Assembly (NCBI GenBank): GCA_028822125.1
Contig: JAPKEK010000077.1
Location: 1 to 7,863, forward strand
Length of the DNA: 7,863 nucleotides
Reading direction: 5' to 3'
Source of the DNA: Pseudomonadales bacterium
GTDB taxonomy: Bacteria > Pseudomonadota > Gammaproteobacteria > Pseudomonadales > Azotimanducaceae
Position 1 is the stretch's first letter; each line of letters begins with the position of its first letter. Made by a program: the position numbers and the translations under genes. The notes below the pieces were generated by a model that had not been told where the DNA came from, made no database searches, and saw only the letters and a program-made list of their open reading frames with translations. Positions 4,955-7,863 of this stretch are shown here, piece after piece.

Positions 4955-6829
4955 TTATGACTCCACAACCGTTTCAAAATGCCTTCCAGATAACGCCTTC
5001 TTGACTGAAGCATCCATGCGCATTGCCGCAAAATCCGCACTGGCTTTCCCCAACCGTTTATTCACGCTATCTATCTCGTCAATATTTTGCTGATCAATCA
5101 CCCCTGCCAACTCTTCAACAAGCTTGCGAAGTTGATGGATTGTTTTCCTGTCCAGTAACATGTCGCCATCTTTATCCAGCGCCACTGTGATTGCATCAAT
5201 CTGCCGCTGCGCATCTACCGATGCTTCAGCAAGCATTCGCGCCTGGACATCCTGCTCGGCGTAGGTTACCGAAGCGCGCAACATACTGGTGATTTCTGCC
5301 TCATCCAGACCATAAGTGGGCTTTACCTCAATGCTGGCTTTGACCTGGGTTTCCAGTTCCTTCGCGGTAACAAATAACAGTCCGTCTGCATCCACCTGGA
5401 ACACAACCTGAATTTTAGCTGCACCTGCAACCATTGGTGGAATATCACGCAACTCAAAACGAGCCAGTGACCGGCAATCTGCTACCAATTCACGCTCTCC
5501 CTGAAGAACATGAATCAACATCGCTGTCTGCCCATCTCTGGAGGTTGTAAATTCCTGCGCCCTGGACACCGGTATAGGAGAGTTTCGGGGTATTACCTTT
5601 TCCACCAAAGAGCCCATGGTCTCGAGCCCAAGAGACAAAGGCAGCACATCGAGTAACAGCATTTCTTCACCAGGCTTGTTTCCGACCAGCACGTCAGCCT
5701 GAATTGCTGCGCCAAGGGCAACCACCTTATCCGGATCCAGATGAGAAAGTGGATGGCGTTTGAAAAATGCTTCTACTAACTGCCGTACTAAAGGAACGCG
5801 GGTGGCACCACCAACTAGAACAACCTGTTTGACATCGCTCTCCGTTAAATCAGCGTCTCTAAGGGCCCGCCTGCAAGCTTTGATACTAGTTTCGATCAGG
5901 GGCCGTATCGCCTGGGAGAACTCGCTTCTGCTGACAACCCCAGACCAGGAAAAAGCGGGCAGACTTAATTCCACGTCAACCCTGTCACACTGACTCAGTG
6001 CTTCTTTAATGGCTTTTGCTTCTAACAGTAGGGTCCTTCGTGAAATAGCATCTAACTCGCCTTCATACCCGCTCTTGTGCAGAAGTATTCGCGCCAGACT
6101 CTCGTCAAAATCATCACCACCCAGGCTGGTATCGCCAGCCGTTGCAAGAACTTCGAAAACACCCTTTTGAAGATTCAATAGCGAAATATCAAAGGTCCCG
6201 CCACCTAGATCATAAATGGCAATAGTGCCCTGCTCACCGCTTTCTAACCCATAAGCAATCGCCGCTGCGGTCGGTTCGTTTAATAGCCTCAGCACTGGAA
6301 TATCTGCTAGAGCGGCAGCGTCTCGGGTTGCCTGACGCTGTGCTTCATCAAAGTAGGCTGGAACGGTGATTACAATGCCAGCAAGCCTGCCAGCAAGCGC
6401 TTCTTCCCCTCTCAGAACAAGCACTCTGAGAATTTCAGCAGAAATCTGAACCGGGCTGATTTCGCCGCTGATCGTTTGTAATTTGACCATACCGGCAGAT
6501 TCGTCAGTAAATTGATAATTCTGTAATTGTTTACGATCTGCTATATCACCCAATCCTCTACCCAAAAGCCTTTTCGCAGATGCGATGGTATTAAACGGGT
6601 CTTCTCTAGCGGCTTCAACCGCGGCATAACCGACCGTAATACCTTCGCTTTCATAACGAACGACCGAAGGTAACAGGTGCCGGTCTGAAGCATCCGGCAA
6701 GGTCACCGGTGAACCGCCTCGAACCACTGCTATGAGCGAGTGCGTTGTGCCTAGATCGACTCCCGCGCCGCGCTTTCTCTGGTGCGGATCAATAGCCATA
6801 CCCGGTTCAGTAATCTGTATTAACGCCAT
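4955..6829 (-). CDS. hscA: Hsp70-family chaperone HscA (Hsc66) of the ISC system
   Basis: HscA is the specialised Hsp70 that, with HscB, binds the LPPVK motif of IscU and drives ATP-dependent release of the cluster to acceptors. The 624 residues (E. coli 616) start with the HscA-specific MALIQITEPG and PHQRKR. Nucleotide-binding motifs follow: GVDLGTTHS at about 23-31, LLNEPTAAAIAYGLE at 181-195, IYDLGGGTFDIS at 204-215 and VVLVGGATRVPLV at 335-347. The interdomain linker LLLDVLPLSLGLETMG is at about 390-405, the substrate-binding beta domain at about 405-515 (RAQEFTTSRDGQTAM, FQVDADGLL) and the helical lid follows to the end. His30 occupies the position that is Asn in most bacterial and Tyr in many eukaryotic Hsp70s. 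It starts one base after the hscB stop and ends five bases before fdx. Confidence 0.98.
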   Translation of the reverse strand: MALIQITEPGMAIDPHQRKRGAGVDLGTTHSLIAVVRGGSPVTLPDASDRHLLPSVVRYESEGITVGYAAVEAAREDPFNTIASAKRLLGRGLGDIADRKQLQNYQFTDESAGMVKLQTISGEISPVQISAEILRVLVLRGEEALAGRLAGIVITVPAYFDEAQRQATRDAAALADIPVLRLLNEPTAAAIAYGLESGEQGTIAIYDLGGGTFDISLLNLQKGVFEVLATAGDTSLGGDDFDESLARILLHKSGYEGELDAISRRTLLLEAKAIKEALSQCDRVDVELSLPAFSWSGVVSRSEFSQAIRPLIETSIKACRRALRDADLTESDVKQVVLVGGATRVPLVRQLVEAFFKRHPLSHLDPDKVVALGAAIQADVLVGNKPGEEMLLLDVLPLSLGLETMGSLVEKVIPRNSPIPVSRAQEFTTSRDGQTAMLIHVLQGERELVADCRSLARFELRDIPPMVAGAAKIQVVFQVDADGLLFVTAKELETQVKASIEVKPTYGLDEAEITSMLRASVTYAEQDVQARMLAEASVDAQRQIDAITVALDKDGDMLLDRKTIHQLRKLVEELAGVIDQQNIDEIDSVNKRLGKASADFAAMRMDASVKKALSGRHFETVVES

Positions 6830-6830
6830 A

Positions 6831-7355
6831 TCAGTAACCTAGTATTTTCTCTTCCATCTGCCGGGCACTTTGCTGTAATTTCACCATAAACTGCATCTGA
6901 TAGACCCCTTCCCGAGCTTCGCTCATATTACCAGCCTCATAGGCTGTTATGAATTGTTGCAGCAGTTCGACAGTCTGCTCTGAAATGGACCGAATCAGTG
7001 CTTCCACTTGCTCAGGCCCATCAGAATGCGTTTCAATGGAATCTATTTTCTCACGTAATTCAATCTGCTGAACTAAAAAAGTGGCACCCATCTGAGGGTT
7101 GTCAGCTAGCTCAATACCGGATTGCTTTAAAAGATAGATGGCTCTTGCCAGCGGATCCCGAAGGTTCTGATAGGCCTCATTAATCTGCATCGTCCACTGC
7201 ACTGCCAATCGCTTCTCCTGATCACTAGCGCCGACATAACGATCCGGATGAGAAGTCTTGTGAAGTTCAAAATATCGATTTTCCAGGTCTTCTAAATCGA
7301 TTGAGAAAGTGACTGGTAACTGGAATAGTTCAAAGTAATTCTGGCCGAAATTCAC
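6831..7355 (-). CDS. hscB: Fe-S cluster assembly co-chaperone HscB (Hsc20), J-protein
   Basis: HscB delivers IscU to HscA and stimulates its ATPase. The 174 residues (E. coli 171) have an N-terminal J domain at about 5-78 (NYFELFQLPVTF, HPD at 36-38, INEAYQNLRDPLARAIYLL) and a C-terminal three-helix domain from about 85. FLVQQIELREKIDSIE at about 93-108 corresponds to the IscU-binding face of the E. coli protein, and the end QQSARQMEEKILGY matches the family. The start codon is GTG at 7355; no in-frame ATG precedes the J domain, and TGGGAA lies about ten bases upstream. It begins 18 bases after the iscA stop and is followed after one base by hscA, so the co-chaperone pair is made together. 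Confidence 0.96.
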   Translation of the reverse strand: MNFGQNYFELFQLPVTFSIDLEDLENRYFELHKTSHPDRYVGASDQEKRLAVQWTMQINEAYQNLRDPLARAIYLLKQSGIELADNPQMGATFLVQQIELREKIDSIETHSDGPEQVEALIRSISEQTVELLQQFITAYEAGNMSEAREGVYQMQFMVKLQQSARQMEEKILGY

Positions 7356-7373
7356 TGGATTGGCGTTCCCACG

Positions 7374-7697
7374 CTAGACGGTAAAACTCTCACCGCAACC
7401 GCACTCTCCTTTAACATTGGGGTTTTTAAATTCAAAGCCCTCGTTCAATCCCTGCTTGACATAATCCATCTCAGTGCCATCAACATAAACCAGGCTTTTC
7501 GGATCAATATACACTTGCACCCCTTGGCACTGGTAGCTGATATCTTCGATTTGAGGATCATCAACGGGTTCAATGACATACATCAAACCTGAACATCCCG
7601 TTGTTTTCACAGACAACCGTATACCAGCCCCCTGGCCTCTCTTTTTCAGGTAGCCTTGGACGTGTTCGACTGCCAAAGGGGTTAAACTAATACCCAT
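7374..7697 (-). CDS. iscA: A-type iron-sulfur carrier IscA
   Basis: IscA accepts iron or assembled clusters and passes them to apo-enzymes, especially [4Fe-4S] proteins. The 107 residues are identical in length to E. coli IscA and keep the three ligand cysteines in their usual positions: C35 (TTGCSGLMYV), C99 and C101 (GECGCGESF). SLTPLAVEHV at the start, YIDPKSLVYVDGTEMDYV at about 63-80 and FEFKNPNVKGECGCGESF at 88-105 are typical. The ATG lies two bases after the iscU stop, and AGGGA within the iscU end serves as ribosome binding site. The order iscU-iscA-hscB-hscA-fdx identifies it as IscA rather than ErpA or SufA. Confidence 0.97.
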   Translation of the reverse strand: MGISLTPLAVEHVQGYLKKRGQGAGIRLSVKTTGCSGLMYVIEPVDDPQIEDISYQCQGVQVYIDPKSLVYVDGTEMDYVKQGLNEGFEFKNPNVKGECGCGESFTV

Positions 7698-7699
7698 CT

Positions 7700-7863
7700 T
7701 TATAATTCCCTGTTTTCGCTCGGTGATTTCACTGAACCTGCAGCATGCTTGTCGCGGTAATCATTAACAGCCGCCTTAATGGCATCTTCAGCCAGCACGG
7801 AGCAATGAATCTTTACAGGAGGCAATGCCAGTTCTTCAGCAATCTCTGTGTTCTTGATGCCCT
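7700..7863 (-). CDS. iscU: Fe-S cluster scaffold IscU, 3' end only
   Basis: IscU is the scaffold on which IscS-derived sulfur, iron and Fdx electrons are combined. Only the last 53 codons are inside the window; the first two bases at the edge belong to a codon cut in half. The visible part contains IKNTEIAEELALPPVKIHCS, which holds the HscA recognition motif LPPVK and the conserved cluster-ligand cysteine (E. coli C106), then VLAEDAIKAAVNDY. The tail after DYR is DKHAAGSVKSPSENREL, about ten residues longer than in E. coli or Azotobacter. The upstream iscR and iscS expected for this operon, and its IscR-regulated promoter, would lie beyond the right edge. Confidence 0.97.
   Translation of the reverse strand, partial: GIKNTEIAEELALPPVKIHCSVLAEDAIKAAVNDYRDKHAAGSVKSPSENREL

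Noticed and set aside
6738..6743. His in place of Asn in the HscA DLGTTNS phosphate loop as a loss-of-function sign
   Set aside because: This position varies in the Hsp70 superfamily (Asn or Tyr), and all other ATPase motifs are intact.
1..7863. Mobile element, defence system or other novel accessory locus
   Set aside because: Every gene belongs to a conserved core block in known order, with no transposase, integrase, repeat array or foreign-looking insert.

Overview
This window is a compact, single-strand block of core genes from a gammaproteobacterium. Every gene I can support is on the minus strand, so transcription runs from the high-coordinate end to the low-coordinate end. The gene order iscU-iscA-hscB-hscA-fdx-iscX-ndk-rlmN-pilF-rodZ-ispG is the arrangement known from Pseudomonas and relatives. 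Base composition is moderate, near half GC by eye. Presence of pilF between rlmN and rodZ, and iscX directly followed by ndk, points to a Pseudomonas-like gammaproteobacterium rather than an enteric one. The genus cannot be named from this sequence.

From the right edge leftwards: bases 7863-4404 hold the 3' part of the ISC iron-sulfur assembly operon (scaffold IscU, partial; A-type carrier IscA; J-protein HscB; Hsp70 HscA; [2Fe-2S] ferredoxin Fdx). These genes are packed with gaps of 1 to 18 bases. IscX follows after a 143-base gap that contains a duplicated copy of the fdx 3' end. A 101-base gap between iscX and ndk carries a stem-loop that starts in the iscX stop codon, a 13-base palindrome and a TATAAT box. 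It probably marks the end of the isc transcript and/or the start of a second transcript.

Bases 4171-1 hold the second group: ndk (nucleotide metabolism), rlmN (radical-SAM RNA methyltransferase), pilF (type IV pilus lipoprotein), a rodZ-type cell-shape gene and ispG (isoprenoid synthesis, cut by the left edge). Three of the four junctions are 4-base ATGA stop/start overlaps and the fourth is an overlap of up to 38 bases, so translation is probably coupled along the group. Two of the products, RlmN and IspG, are [4Fe-4S] enzymes and therefore clients of the machinery encoded just upstream.

No mobile element, CRISPR array, tRNA, rRNA or phage gene is visible, and no stretch over 300 bases lacks a gene. 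I found no undescribed biological system. The observations most worth checking are the two small intergenic regions flanking iscX.
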